Shown piece by piece: positions 1 to 6,153 of a DNA stretch of 9,420 bases; the first letter of the stretch is position 1, and each line of letters starts with the position of its first letter. The DNA comes from CAZTAR01 sp043813895. GTDB taxonomy: Bacteria > Planctomycetota > Phycisphaerae > UBA1845 > UTPLA1. A model generated the notes under the pieces. It was not told the origin of the DNA. It was given only the letters and a program-made list of their open reading frames with translations, and searched no databases. The stretch lies in contig JBDRKQ010000037.1 of the NCBI GenBank assembly GCA_043813895.1, forward strand, positions 1-9,420, in the 5' to 3' direction. Both the position numbers and the translations under genes were made by a program.

Positions 1-453
1 ACCGTTATCATCGAGGACGACGTGGAAATCGGTGCGAACACCTGCATCGACCGCGCGAAGGTCGGAGCGACTCGGATCGGCCGTGGATCGAAGATTGATA
101 ACCTCGTGATGATCGCCCATAATGTCCAGATTGGTCCACTGTGCGTCCTTGCAGGACAGTGTGGCATATCGGGAAGTGTGCGCCTGGGCACTGGAGTCGT
201 CTTAGGAGGTAAGGCTGGCGTCTCCCACGCCAGGACGGTCGGAGACGGTGTGCAGGTGGGCGCCGGGAGCATTATTCTCCAAGACGCCCCGGACGGGCAG
301 ACCCTCTTTGGAGTACCCGCGCGCGACCACCTGACCGTTCTCAGGGAGAAGGCTCGAGTTCGTAGGTTGCCGAAGTTGTTCGAGAAGATCGTCGAGATCG
401 AAAAGAGAATCGCGAAACTTGAAGCAACAGCAGACGATCAACAAAGCGGCTGA
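1..453 (+). CDS. lpxD: LpxD, UDP-3-O-acylglucosamine N-acyltransferase, 3' part (5' end outside window)
   Basis: This open frame enters from the left edge and gives the last 150 residues of a protein that is usually about 340 long, so the uridine-binding domain and early coils are missing. LpxD transfers an (R)-3-hydroxyacyl chain from ACP to the 2-amine of UDP-3-acyl-glucosamine, the third step of lipid A synthesis, in the cytoplasm. The visible part is left-handed beta-helix hexapeptide sequence. It has the family-typical run IDNLVMIAHNVQIG, in which His (codon 118-120) matches the catalytic histidine of LpxD, followed by GISGSVRLG and VVLGGKAGVS. The C-terminal tail (LFEKIVEIEKRIAKLEA) is charged and heptad-like, as expected for the trimerising helix. 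The last 35 nt overlap the start of lpxC-fabZ in another frame, so the two are probably translationally coupled. GTG at 22 is internal and not a start. Confidence 0.95.
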   Translation, partial: TVIIEDDVEIGANTCIDRAKVGATRIGRGSKIDNLVMIAHNVQIGPLCVLAGQCGISGSVRLGTGVVLGGKAGVSHARTVGDGVQVGAGSIILQDAPDGQTLFGVPARDHLTVLREKARVRRLPKLFEKIVEIEKRIAKLEATADDQQSG

Positions 454-1729
454 ACTCAGCGGTCGCGGTCTCTTCACGGGGGAAGAGGTCACGCTGCGCT
501 TCAAGCCTGCCGCGCCCGACGAAGGCGTCGTCTTCACGCGGAATGACGCCACGGGCAATGTCCGAATCCCGACAGATGTCGCCAACGTCGCCAAACGCGC
601 CAGGCGAACCTCGCTCCGCAACGGCACCCTCGCCATCGAGACCGTCGAACACTGCCTCGCGGCAATACACGGCCTGGGCATCGACAACATCGAAGTCGAG
701 CTGACCGGGGGCGAACTGCCGGGCGGCGACGGGAGTTGCCTCGACTTCGTCAACGCGCTCACCGAAGCCGGGATCACCCCGCAAGAAGCGCCGAGCCGGC
801 CGATCGTTATCCAGGAGACGGTCCGCGTGGCCGAAGGCGATGCCGAGGTGATCGCCGTCCCCACCGATACGCCGGCCCTCGACATCCTGTACGATCTGGA
901 CTACGGCCCGGACGGCCTCCTCGCCAGGCAAATCTACGCCATCCGACTCTCGCCGGAGACGTTCCGGGATGAGATCGCACCGGCCCGCACGTTTCTCTTC
1001 GAGGAGGAGGCCAAGCAGTTTCAGGCGGCCGGGCTCGGCAAGCATCTCTCCTACGGCGATATCATCGTCATCGGTGAACAAGGCATCGTCCAGAACGAGT
1101 TCAGGTATCCCGACGAGTGCGTGCGACACAAGATCCTCGATCTCATCGGCGACCTGCGCCTCGCCGGACGCCCGATCCACGGGAAGATCATCGCGCGTAA
1201 GAGCGGCCACGCGCTCAATCACGAATTCGTTCGCCGTCTTCTGGGGACCGCGGCGAGGCACGAACGCGCTTCAAAACTGAAAGCCCCCGCTGCAATCGAC
1301 GCGCAGCAACTGCGGCGCATTCTTCCGCACCGCTATCCGTTCCTACTCATCGACCGCGTCCTCGAAATCGAAGGGGATCGTAGAGCCGTCGGTGTCAAGA
1401 ACGTCTCGATCAATGAGCCGTTCTTTCAGGGACACTACCCCGCCAGGCCGATCATGCCGGGCGTCCTCATTATCGAGGCGATGGCACAACTCGGCGGCAT
1501 CCTGCTCTCGCAGAAACTCGAACACACCGGCAAGGTGGCCGTGCTGCTCTCCATGGACAGCGTGAAGTTCCGTCGCTCGGTTGTCCCGGGCGACCAGTTG
1601 ATACTGGAGGCTGAAACAATCAGGGTCAAGGCTCGCACCGGACATGTGCGATGCTCAGCCCACGTTAACGATGAACTGGTCTCGCAGGCGGAGATCAAGT
1701 TCATGTTGGTAGACGCCGAACCGGCGTAG
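419..1729 (+). CDS. lpxC/fabZ: Bifunctional LpxC deacetylase / FabZ 3-hydroxyacyl-ACP dehydratase fusion
   Basis: The product is 436 residues in two domains. Residues 1-280 are LpxC, the zinc enzyme that deacetylates UDP-3-acyl-GlcNAc, the committed step of lipid A synthesis. Zinc ligands H78, H237 and D241 are present, as are D245 and the catalytic-region H264 in KSGHALN, within one position of E. coli numbering. Residues about 293-433 are FabZ, which dehydrates 3-hydroxyacyl-ACP in fatty acid elongation. It carries ILPHRYPFLLIDRV, catalytic H339 in FFQGHYP and catalytic E353 in VLIIEAMAQ. The linker between them is only about 12 residues. I accept the TTG at 419 because the LpxC fold begins at residue 5 (TINKAAELSGRGLFTG), no other start codon is near, and a weak GAGA lies 10 nt upstream. 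This makes a 35-nt overlap with lpxD. LpxC-FabZ fusions are established in Bacteroidetes and occur in some other phyla. Confidence 0.95.
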   Translation: MKQQQTINKAAELSGRGLFTGEEVTLRFKPAAPDEGVVFTRNDATGNVRIPTDVANVAKRARRTSLRNGTLAIETVEHCLAAIHGLGIDNIEVELTGGELPGGDGSCLDFVNALTEAGITPQEAPSRPIVIQETVRVAEGDAEVIAVPTDTPALDILYDLDYGPDGLLARQIYAIRLSPETFRDEIAPARTFLFEEEAKQFQAAGLGKHLSYGDIIVIGEQGIVQNEFRYPDECVRHKILDLIGDLRLAGRPIHGKIIARKSGHALNHEFVRRLLGTAARHERASKLKAPAAIDAQQLRRILPHRYPFLLIDRVLEIEGDRRAVGVKNVSINEPFFQGHYPARPIMPGVLIIEAMAQLGGILLSQKLEHTGKVAVLLSMDSVKFRRSVVPGDQLILEAETIRVKARTGHVRCSAHVNDELVSQAEIKFMLVDAEPA

Positions 1730-1758
1730 ACGCCCGAAACCGATCGTGGAACACCGAA

Positions 1759-2703
1759 ATGCCGGAAATCGCCAATAGCGCCACAGTCCACCCGAAAGCA
1801 CGCCTCGCCGACGACGTCGAGGTCGGGCCGGGCTGTTTTGTCGGCCCAGAGGTCACCATCGGTCCGGCGTGCCGGCTGATGCCCAACGCGACCGTCCTGG
1901 GCAACACGACGATCGGATCCGGAAACGTGTTCTACCCCGCCACGGTGATCGGCGCCCCGCCGCAAGACCTCAAGTACGAAGGCACGAACACCCGTCTGGT
2001 CATCGGCGACAACAACATCTTCCGCGAGAACGTCACCGCCCATACCGGCACCGAGGTTGCGGGCGGCATCACGGAAATCGGCAGCAACAACCAGTTCCAG
2101 GTCGGCGCCCACCTCGCGCACGACGTCAAGGTCGGCGACCACTGCATTCTGTCCAACCACGTTCAGATCGCCGGCCATGTTCACATCGAGGATCACGTCA
2201 CCATCAGCGGGCTCGTCGGCGTGCAACAGTTCGTCACGCTCGGCCGATTTTGCTTCATCACCGGCATGGCGAGGTGTACCTTCGACGCTCCGCCCTACAT
2301 GATCTTCGGATTCGAGGGCGCTATCCAAGGCGTAAACGTCAAGGGCCTCTATCGCTGGGGCTTTGAGGAGCCCGAGGTCCAGCAGTTGCGAGAGATGTTC
2401 AAGCGGCTCTACCCGCGAAAGAGTCAGGGCGTCAATCACTACCGCCTGCGAAACCTGTACGGCCTATTGCCTCCCAAAGGCAGCGAAAGGAACGGCGCGG
2501 TCAGCCTCGCGCGGCGCATCCGCGATATCGAGGCCGGCGATACACTCGACGAGCACAGCCGCTACCTCGTCAACTTCATCAAGCGGTCCATCCACAACGG
2601 CGTCTACGGCCGATACCTCGAAGCACTCCGAAGAGACGACGGCGCCGCAAAGGCAAAGTTCTACAACGGTCGAAACGGACCAAACGGAGGCAACGGCCAG
2701 TGA
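1759..2703 (+). CDS. lpxA: LpxA, acyl-ACP:UDP-GlcNAc O-acyltransferase, with long C-terminal region
   Basis: LpxA attaches a (R)-3-hydroxyacyl chain from ACP to UDP-GlcNAc (or to the 3-amine of UDP-GlcNAc3N) as the first step of lipid A synthesis. Residues 1-190 are hexapeptide beta-helix with family landmarks: IGAPPQDLKYEGTNT (64-78), a HTGT at 95-98 matching E. coli H99, the catalytic dyad region AHLAH with H121 matching H125, and AGH with H140 matching H144. The otherwise conserved VHQF histidine (H160) is glutamine here (VQQF, Q156). Gly169 aligns with the acyl-length ruler position G173 of E. coli, which would fit a longer chain, though this rests on hand alignment. The protein is 314 residues against 255-270 usual. 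The excess is in the helical C-terminal part, ending in a Gly/Asn-rich tail. ATG at 1759 follows GTGGA by 8 nt and lies 29 nt after lpxC-fabZ. Confidence 0.93.
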   Translation: MPEIANSATVHPKARLADDVEVGPGCFVGPEVTIGPACRLMPNATVLGNTTIGSGNVFYPATVIGAPPQDLKYEGTNTRLVIGDNNIFRENVTAHTGTEVAGGITEIGSNNQFQVGAHLAHDVKVGDHCILSNHVQIAGHVHIEDHVTISGLVGVQQFVTLGRFCFITGMARCTFDAPPYMIFGFEGAIQGVNVKGLYRWGFEEPEVQQLREMFKRLYPRKSQGVNHYRLRNLYGLLPPKGSERNGAVSLARRIRDIEAGDTLDEHSRYLVNFIKRSIHNGVYGRYLEALRRDDGAAKAKFYNGRNGPNGGNGQ

Positions 2704-3710
2704 CGGATTCCCCAGTGCCCGTCGCGGTGGTCGGCGTCGGTCATATGGGCCGCCACCACGCGCGTCTCTATCATGAGTTGCCCCAGGCCGATCTACTCGC
2801 CGTCGTCGATAAGGACGGCGATCGCGCGGCCGAGTACGCCGACAAGTACCACGCCAAGGCGCTGCAGTCCATCGACGACCTGCCCGACGCCGTCCGCGCG
2901 GTCACCGTCGCCGTGCCGACCGTGCGTCACCTTGAAATCGCCACGAAGCTCATGCAGCGCGGCATCGCCGTCCTCGTCGAGAAGCCCCTCGCGCCGAACG
3001 TCGCCGAGGCGGAGCAGTTGCTGGCGTGCGCAAGGGAGACCGGAGCACTGCTCTCCGTCGGCCACACCGAGCGGTTCAACCCCGTCGTCCGCGCGATGCA
3101 GCGCCTGGATATCCGGCCCAAGTACGTCGAGACCCAGCGGATCAGCCCGTTTCGGTTTCGATCGGCGGACGTCGGCGTCGTCTCCGACATGATGATCCAC
3201 GACATCGACATCGTGCTCCACCTCGTCCGCTCGCCGGTCACACACGTTGATGCGGTCGGCGTCAACATCCTCGGCCCCCACGAGGACATCGCCAGCGCCC
3301 GCGTCACCTTCGAGAACGGCGCCGTGGCCAACCTCGCCGCATCCCGCCTGGCGATGAAGACCGACCGCCGCATCCGCGTCTTCAGCCAGACGGCCTACCT
3401 CTCGGTCGACTACCAGGCCAAGACCGGCATCGCCATCACGAAAGACGCGAACCTCGACATCATCGCGCTGGCGAAGGACAAGAACGTGGACGACCTGTCG
3501 CAGATGGCCGGGCTGGACTTCGGCAAGATGCTGAAGGTCGAGCCCCTACTGGTGGACGACGTGGAGCCCCTGAAGGCGGAGTTGGAGGCCTTCCTCGAGA
3601 GCGTCCGCACCGGCGCCCCCCCCGCCGTCACCGCCGAAGACGGCGCAAACGCCGTCCGCCTCGCCGCCGACATTGTCGAAGCCGTCAAGACGCACGAGTG
3701 GTCTGTGTAG
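2700..3710 (+). CDS. Gfo/Idh/MocA-family NAD-dependent dehydrogenase, GnnA-like (UDP-GlcNAc 3-dehydrogenase candidate)
   Basis: The 336-residue protein opens with a Rossmann dinucleotide motif VVGVGHMG (GxGxxG at 12-17). It then has the family EKP motif (94-96, VEKPLA), VGHTERFNPVV (120-130) and a conserved DMMIHDIDI segment (163-171) whose His and Asp are the likely catalytic pair. The C-terminal half carries the substrate-binding sheet, including NGAVANLAASR (206-216). Its position next to lpxA and the HTERFNP/HDIDI pattern are those of GnnA. In Acidithiobacillus ferrooxidans, GnnA oxidises UDP-GlcNAc at C3 so that the aminotransferase GnnB can make UDP-GlcNAc3N for amide-linked lipid A. 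The GTG start overlaps the lpxA stop (GTGA, 4 nt), so translation is coupled. No gnnB is in the window, so the exact substrate is inferred. Another UDP-sugar 3-dehydrogenase role (WlbA/WbpB type) is possible. Confidence 0.8.
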   Translation: MTDSPVPVAVVGVGHMGRHHARLYHELPQADLLAVVDKDGDRAAEYADKYHAKALQSIDDLPDAVRAVTVAVPTVRHLEIATKLMQRGIAVLVEKPLAPNVAEAEQLLACARETGALLSVGHTERFNPVVRAMQRLDIRPKYVETQRISPFRFRSADVGVVSDMMIHDIDIVLHLVRSPVTHVDAVGVNILGPHEDIASARVTFENGAVANLAASRLAMKTDRRIRVFSQTAYLSVDYQAKTGIAITKDANLDIIALAKDKNVDDLSQMAGLDFGKMLKVEPLLVDDVEPLKAELEAFLESVRTGAPPAVTAEDGANAVRLAADIVEAVKTHEWSV

Positions 3711-3728
3711 GGTGCGGCTCGCCGCACC
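3711..3728. repeat. Hairpin directly after the dehydrogenase stop (REP-like, possible terminator)
   Basis: A perfect 8-bp inverted repeat, GGTGCGGC / GCCGCACC, with only TC between the arms (a 7-bp stem with a CTCG loop in practice), begins at the base after the TAG stop. There is no T-run after it on the plus strand, so it is not a classical intrinsic terminator. It may be a REP-type element that also protects the 3' end of the lipid A mRNA. The arms resemble the GGTGCG (3760-3765) and CGCACC (3998-4003) pair further along the same intergenic region. Confidence 0.6.
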
Positions 3729-3776
3729 AGCATGGATGTACGCGCCGGCCAGAATAGATGGTGCGTCGAGATGTTG

Positions 3777-3785
3777 GGTGGCATG
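3777..3785. repeat. Left 9-bp direct repeat (target-site duplication) of the MITE-like element
   Basis: GGTGGCATG lies immediately outside the left terminal inverted repeat and is identical to 3960-3968. The identity extends four bases further left as GTTG, which on the right side falls inside the inverted repeat, so the duplication itself is 9 bp. Confidence 0.7.
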
Positions 3786-3959
3786 CAACGCCGTGAACCT
3801 AACGGGGCTTCTCGACCCTCTCAACCGCGTTTCTGCGCCGAAGAAGGCGATTGCGAGCGAGTTTGCTGTTAGCGCAATCGCACAGCCAGATGATTCGCAT
3901 AAGCGTCGACCACAACTGAGGTTGGCCCTGTGTCCGCGCTTGTTGAGTTCACGGCGTTG
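3786..3959. mobile_element. MITE-like non-autonomous element with 13-bp TIRs
   Basis: This is a 174-bp segment bounded by perfect terminal inverted repeats: CAACGCCGTGAAC (3786-3798) and GTTCACGGCGTTG (3947-3959). Counting two mismatches, the match extends to 18 bp, because AAC follows at 3801-3803 and its complement GTT precedes the right repeat. The ends are flanked with no gap by the perfect 9-bp direct repeat GGTGGCATG (3777-3785 and 3960-3968), as expected for a target-site duplication. The interior codes for no plausible protein. It holds a 9-bp stem GCGATTGCG / CGCAATCGC (3847-3855 with 3873-3881). It lies in the convergent gap between two operons, a safe site for insertion. The mobilising transposase is not in the window and the family is not recognised. 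Confidence 0.72.
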
Positions 3960-3968
3960 GGTGGCATG
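3960..3968. repeat. Right 9-bp direct repeat (target-site duplication) of the MITE-like element
   Basis: GGTGGCATG lies immediately outside the right terminal inverted repeat and is identical to 3777-3785. It also forms the left arm of the host hairpin at 3965-3988, so the target was inside a palindromic repeat. Confidence 0.7.
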
Positions 3969-3988
3969 GGTCCACTTGTTGACCCGTG
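3965..3988. repeat. Intergenic stem-loop of the host repeat interrupted by the MITE
   Basis: CATGGGTC (3965-3972) pairs with GACCCGTG (3981-3988), with one non-Watson-Crick position, around the loop CACTTGTT. Removing the element and one direct repeat joins this hairpin to the sequence before 3777, and the joined unit is bracketed by GGTGCG (3760-3765) and CGCACC (3998-4003). I associate hairpins with arms like CAYGGGTC/GACCCGTG with dispersed intergenic repeats of planctomycetes, from memory only. Confidence 0.5.
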
Positions 3989-3999
3989 GTCGGGTGGCG

Positions 4000-4016
4000 C
4001 ACCTCCTTTGGAGGTG
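4000..4016. repeat. Small perfect hairpin in the convergent intergenic region
   Basis: CACCTCC (4000-4006) and GGAGGTG (4010-4016) form a perfect 7-bp stem with a TTT loop. It lies between the ends of the lipid A and tad operons. No T-run follows on either strand, so a terminator role is uncertain. Confidence 0.5.
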
Positions 4017-4044
4017 GGGAAAACGATGATGCAACGGCGGCGGA

Positions 4045-4068
4045 GACACAGGCTTTGGCGCCCGTGTC
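4045..4068 (-). terminator. Candidate terminator hairpin of the tad operon
   Basis: On the minus strand, about 20 nt after the tadC stop, GACACGGGC and GCCTGTGTC form a 9-bp stem with one G-U pair and a 6-nt loop. On the plus strand the wobble becomes an A-C mismatch, so the structure suits transcripts coming from tadC. No U-run follows, which weakens the case for a Rho-independent terminator. It could instead be a 3'-end stabilising repeat, since a similar hairpin lies at 6112-6134. Confidence 0.45.
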
Positions 4069-4087
4069 ACAGTTTTGAGATAGATTC

Positions 4088-5041
4088 TTACGGCGCGGCC
4101 GGCGTGTCGCCGCTGAACGTCTTCATCAACTGGATGGCGGCGGGGCCGGCCAGTACGACGAAGATCGTGGGGAAGATGAAGAGAATCAGCGGGATCAGGA
4201 GCTTCACGGCGGTCTTTTGCGCGCGTTCCTCGGCGGCCTGGCGGCGTTTGGTCCGGAGCGATTCGGCCTGCGTACGGAGGGCCTTCGCGACACTCGTGCC
4301 GAGCTTCTCGGCCTGGGCGATGACGGCAGTGAGCGCCCGCATCTCGGGGATGGCCGTTCTCTCGGCCATGTTGGTGAGCGCTTCGATCCTCGGAACGCCC
4401 ATCTGCGTCTGAACGGTGGCGATCTGCATCTCCTCGGCCAATTCCGGATGGACGTTATTCATCTCGTCCGACACGCGCTGCATGGCGGCGTCCAGCCCGA
4501 GGCCGGCCTCGACCGAGATGACCATCAGATCGAGTGAATCGGGCATGCCGTGCCGAATGGCCTCGCTGCGCCGGCCGATGGTGATGTTTAGCCAGAGGTT
4601 CGGGAGCATGAAACCGATGCCGAGACCGAAAACCGTCTGCCCGAAGAGGCTCATCATCTCCTTGTCCGCATTCACGGCGAGAATCGCCCCGATTGCGCCG
4701 CAGATGAAAGCGCCGACCATCTTGCTGGCGAGGAAGAGTACGGAGGCGGATTCCTTGCGAAACCCGGCGCTAGCAAGCTTGGACTTGAGAGTGGACTGCT
4801 CTTGCTCATTCTTGGGCATGACCGGCCTGGAGAGCAGCGGCGCTGCCATCTCGAGCAAGCCGCTTTTCGCGGCGCGTTGCTTGGCCTTCCGCTGAAGCTC
4901 AGACTTGCCCTCGGAAACGCTGAGCCCGGCGGACCGTCGCTTAACGGCCTCAGCGTGCTCTTCTTCCTTCCTCGGCATCAGCGAATAGAGCACCATCGCG
5001 GTGGCGACGACACCCAGGACGATCATGACGATCATTTCCAT
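4088..5041 (-). CDS. tadC: TadC, inner-membrane platform protein of the Tad/Flp pilus
   Basis: This 317-residue protein has a type II secretion system F (T2SF) domain at about 165-297, with the TadC-like run GMPDSLDLMVISVEAGLGLD (165-184) and a C-terminal membrane segment at 278-300. Further hydrophobic segments are at 2-22, 102-124 and 134-152. Residues 23-100 are a charged cytoplasmic linker. TadC pairs with TadB as the platform on which the CpaF ATPase acts to extend or retract the pilus. It is the last gene of the minus-strand operon, 11 nt after tadB. The Shine-Dalgarno AGGGAG overlaps the tadB stop codon (TAGGGAG) with 7 nt spacing to the ATG, so the two genes are probably coupled. Confidence 0.92.
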   Translation of the reverse strand: MEMIVMIVLGVVATAMVLYSLMPRKEEEHAEAVKRRSAGLSVSEGKSELQRKAKQRAAKSGLLEMAAPLLSRPVMPKNEQEQSTLKSKLASAGFRKESASVLFLASKMVGAFICGAIGAILAVNADKEMMSLFGQTVFGLGIGFMLPNLWLNITIGRRSEAIRHGMPDSLDLMVISVEAGLGLDAAMQRVSDEMNNVHPELAEEMQIATVQTQMGVPRIEALTNMAERTAIPEMRALTAVIAQAEKLGTSVAKALRTQAESLRTKRRQAAEERAQKTAVKLLIPLILFIFPTIFVVLAGPAAIQLMKTFSGDTPAAP

Positions 5042-5052
5042 TCGACCGCTCC

Positions 5053-6072
5053 CTAGACCTTGATGTTTACGATCTTCTGAATCAGGGCGAGACCCAACAA
5101 CTGGCTGATCGCGGCGGCGATCAGCATCTTCTGCCCCAGCGGCTCATCCAGAAGCAAGTTTGCATAGCCGGGATTCACGACCAACTCCAGGACGAAGACA
5201 ACGATGGGCAGCGCCAGCAGCACCCATCCGGAGAGGCGGCCTTCCGCGGTCAACGCCTTGACCATGCCGAACAGCTTGATTCGCTCGCGGATCACGCCGC
5301 TGATGTTGTCGAGGACCTCGGCGAGATCACCGCCGGTTTGGCGCTGGATGACAACGGCCGTCACGAAGAACTTGACATCCATGAGCCCGACGCGCCTCGA
5401 CATATTCAGTAGGGCCTCCTCGATCTTGATCCCGAGGTTCTGCTCGTGAAACACGCGAGCAAACTCCATCCCGACCGGATCGGGCAACTGCTGCCCGACG
5501 AGCATGATCGCGTTACCCAGAGAATGGCCGGCACGCAGCGCCTGGCCCATCAGCTCGAAGACGTCGGGAAGCTGGTTCATGAATTTGTTCAAGCGCATCT
5601 TGCGCTTGATGTAGACCGCCAGCATCAACCCGAGAAACGTGCTGGACGCAAGTGTGATGCAGACCCACTGCGGGCACTTCAGGAAGTAGGCCGCGATGTA
5701 GAGAAGCGCGGAAATGCCGAGGAGATTGACGAGGAAACCGGCTGCCGACCAAGGGAGGTTTGCCTGCTCCAGCATCCGCTGCAATGCCGGTATGAATGCG
5801 AACTTCGAGATGGCGGCGCTGAGCGTGCCCGTGGCTTCGTTCGTGCGGCGGAGAATGGACGCCTTCGCCGCTCGCTCGCTGGCACTTTCCCCCAGGCTCC
5901 CGCCGCCCTCGCGGAGACGCCCGGCGACCTTCTTGCTGTCCGTCTTGCGCAAGTCGCGAATCAGATTGTACATTGCATAGGCGAGCATGACGGAGCCGAT
6001 GAGGGGCAGCGCGTAGAATCCGTACTCCCCGGTCGTGTCCGCCGTCTGAGCGATGGTGGAAAGATGCGTCAT
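5053..6072 (-). CDS. tadB: TadB, inner-membrane platform protein of the Tad/Flp pilus
   Basis: This 339-residue protein has an N-terminal membrane segment (19-39), a basic cytoplasmic stretch (40-108), two membrane segments (110-130 and 134-154), a T2SF domain (about 165-297) and two C-terminal membrane segments (283-301 and 316-334). The T2SF core shows QLPDVFELMGQALRAGHSL (167-185) and TGGDLAEVLDNIS (246-258), which are typical of TadB. It forms the pilus motor platform with TadC and contacts the CpaF hexamer. The ATG is preceded by GAGG with 5 nt spacing. The gene follows cpaF after 81 nt and leads directly into tadC. Confidence 0.92.
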   Translation of the reverse strand: MTHLSTIAQTADTTGEYGFYALPLIGSVMLAYAMYNLIRDLRKTDSKKVAGRLREGGGSLGESASERAAKASILRRTNEATGTLSAAISKFAFIPALQRMLEQANLPWSAAGFLVNLLGISALLYIAAYFLKCPQWVCITLASSTFLGLMLAVYIKRKMRLNKFMNQLPDVFELMGQALRAGHSLGNAIMLVGQQLPDPVGMEFARVFHEQNLGIKIEEALLNMSRRVGLMDVKFFVTAVVIQRQTGGDLAEVLDNISGVIRERIKLFGMVKALTAEGRLSGWVLLALPIVVFVLELVVNPGYANLLLDEPLGQKMLIAAAISQLLGLALIQKIVNIKV

Positions 6073-6111
6073 GCTTACCTCTTCTTCAGGCCGACTCGCT
6101 CTTCCGATTGC

Positions 6112-6134
6112 GACACAGGTGAGATGCCCATGTC
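6112..6134 (-). repeat. Stem-loop in the cpaF-tadB gap, similar to the hairpin after tadC
   Basis: On the minus strand GACATGGG and CCTGTGTC form an 8-bp stem with two adjacent wobble pairs and a 7-nt loop. The arms match those of the hairpin at 4045-4068 (GACACGGGC and GCCTGTGTC) almost base for base. An outer pair, CGAGTC (6136-6141) and GACTCG (6093-6098), could enclose it. It may be a processing or stabilising element in the operon mRNA. Confidence 0.4.
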
Positions 6135-6153
6135 ACGAGTCTTGCCAAAACTC

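Noticed and set aside
341..1261. 306-codon minus-strand open frame opposite lpxC-fabZ
   Set aside because: It is antisense to a gene with all catalytic residues, and the Asp/Val/Arg-rich product has no recognisable family.
3797..3962. Integron attC-like ends (ACCTAAC and GTTGGGT) 166 nt apart
   Set aside because: The two 7-mers fit the R' and R'' consensus, but the interior is not an extended imperfect palindrome. The perfect 13-bp inverted repeats and abutting 9-bp direct repeats explain the same bases better.
3673..4029. 118-codon plus-strand open frame across the intergenic region
   Set aside because: It begins inside the dehydrogenase gene, runs through several hairpins and the MITE-like element, and its product is Arg/Trp-rich with no recognisable motif.
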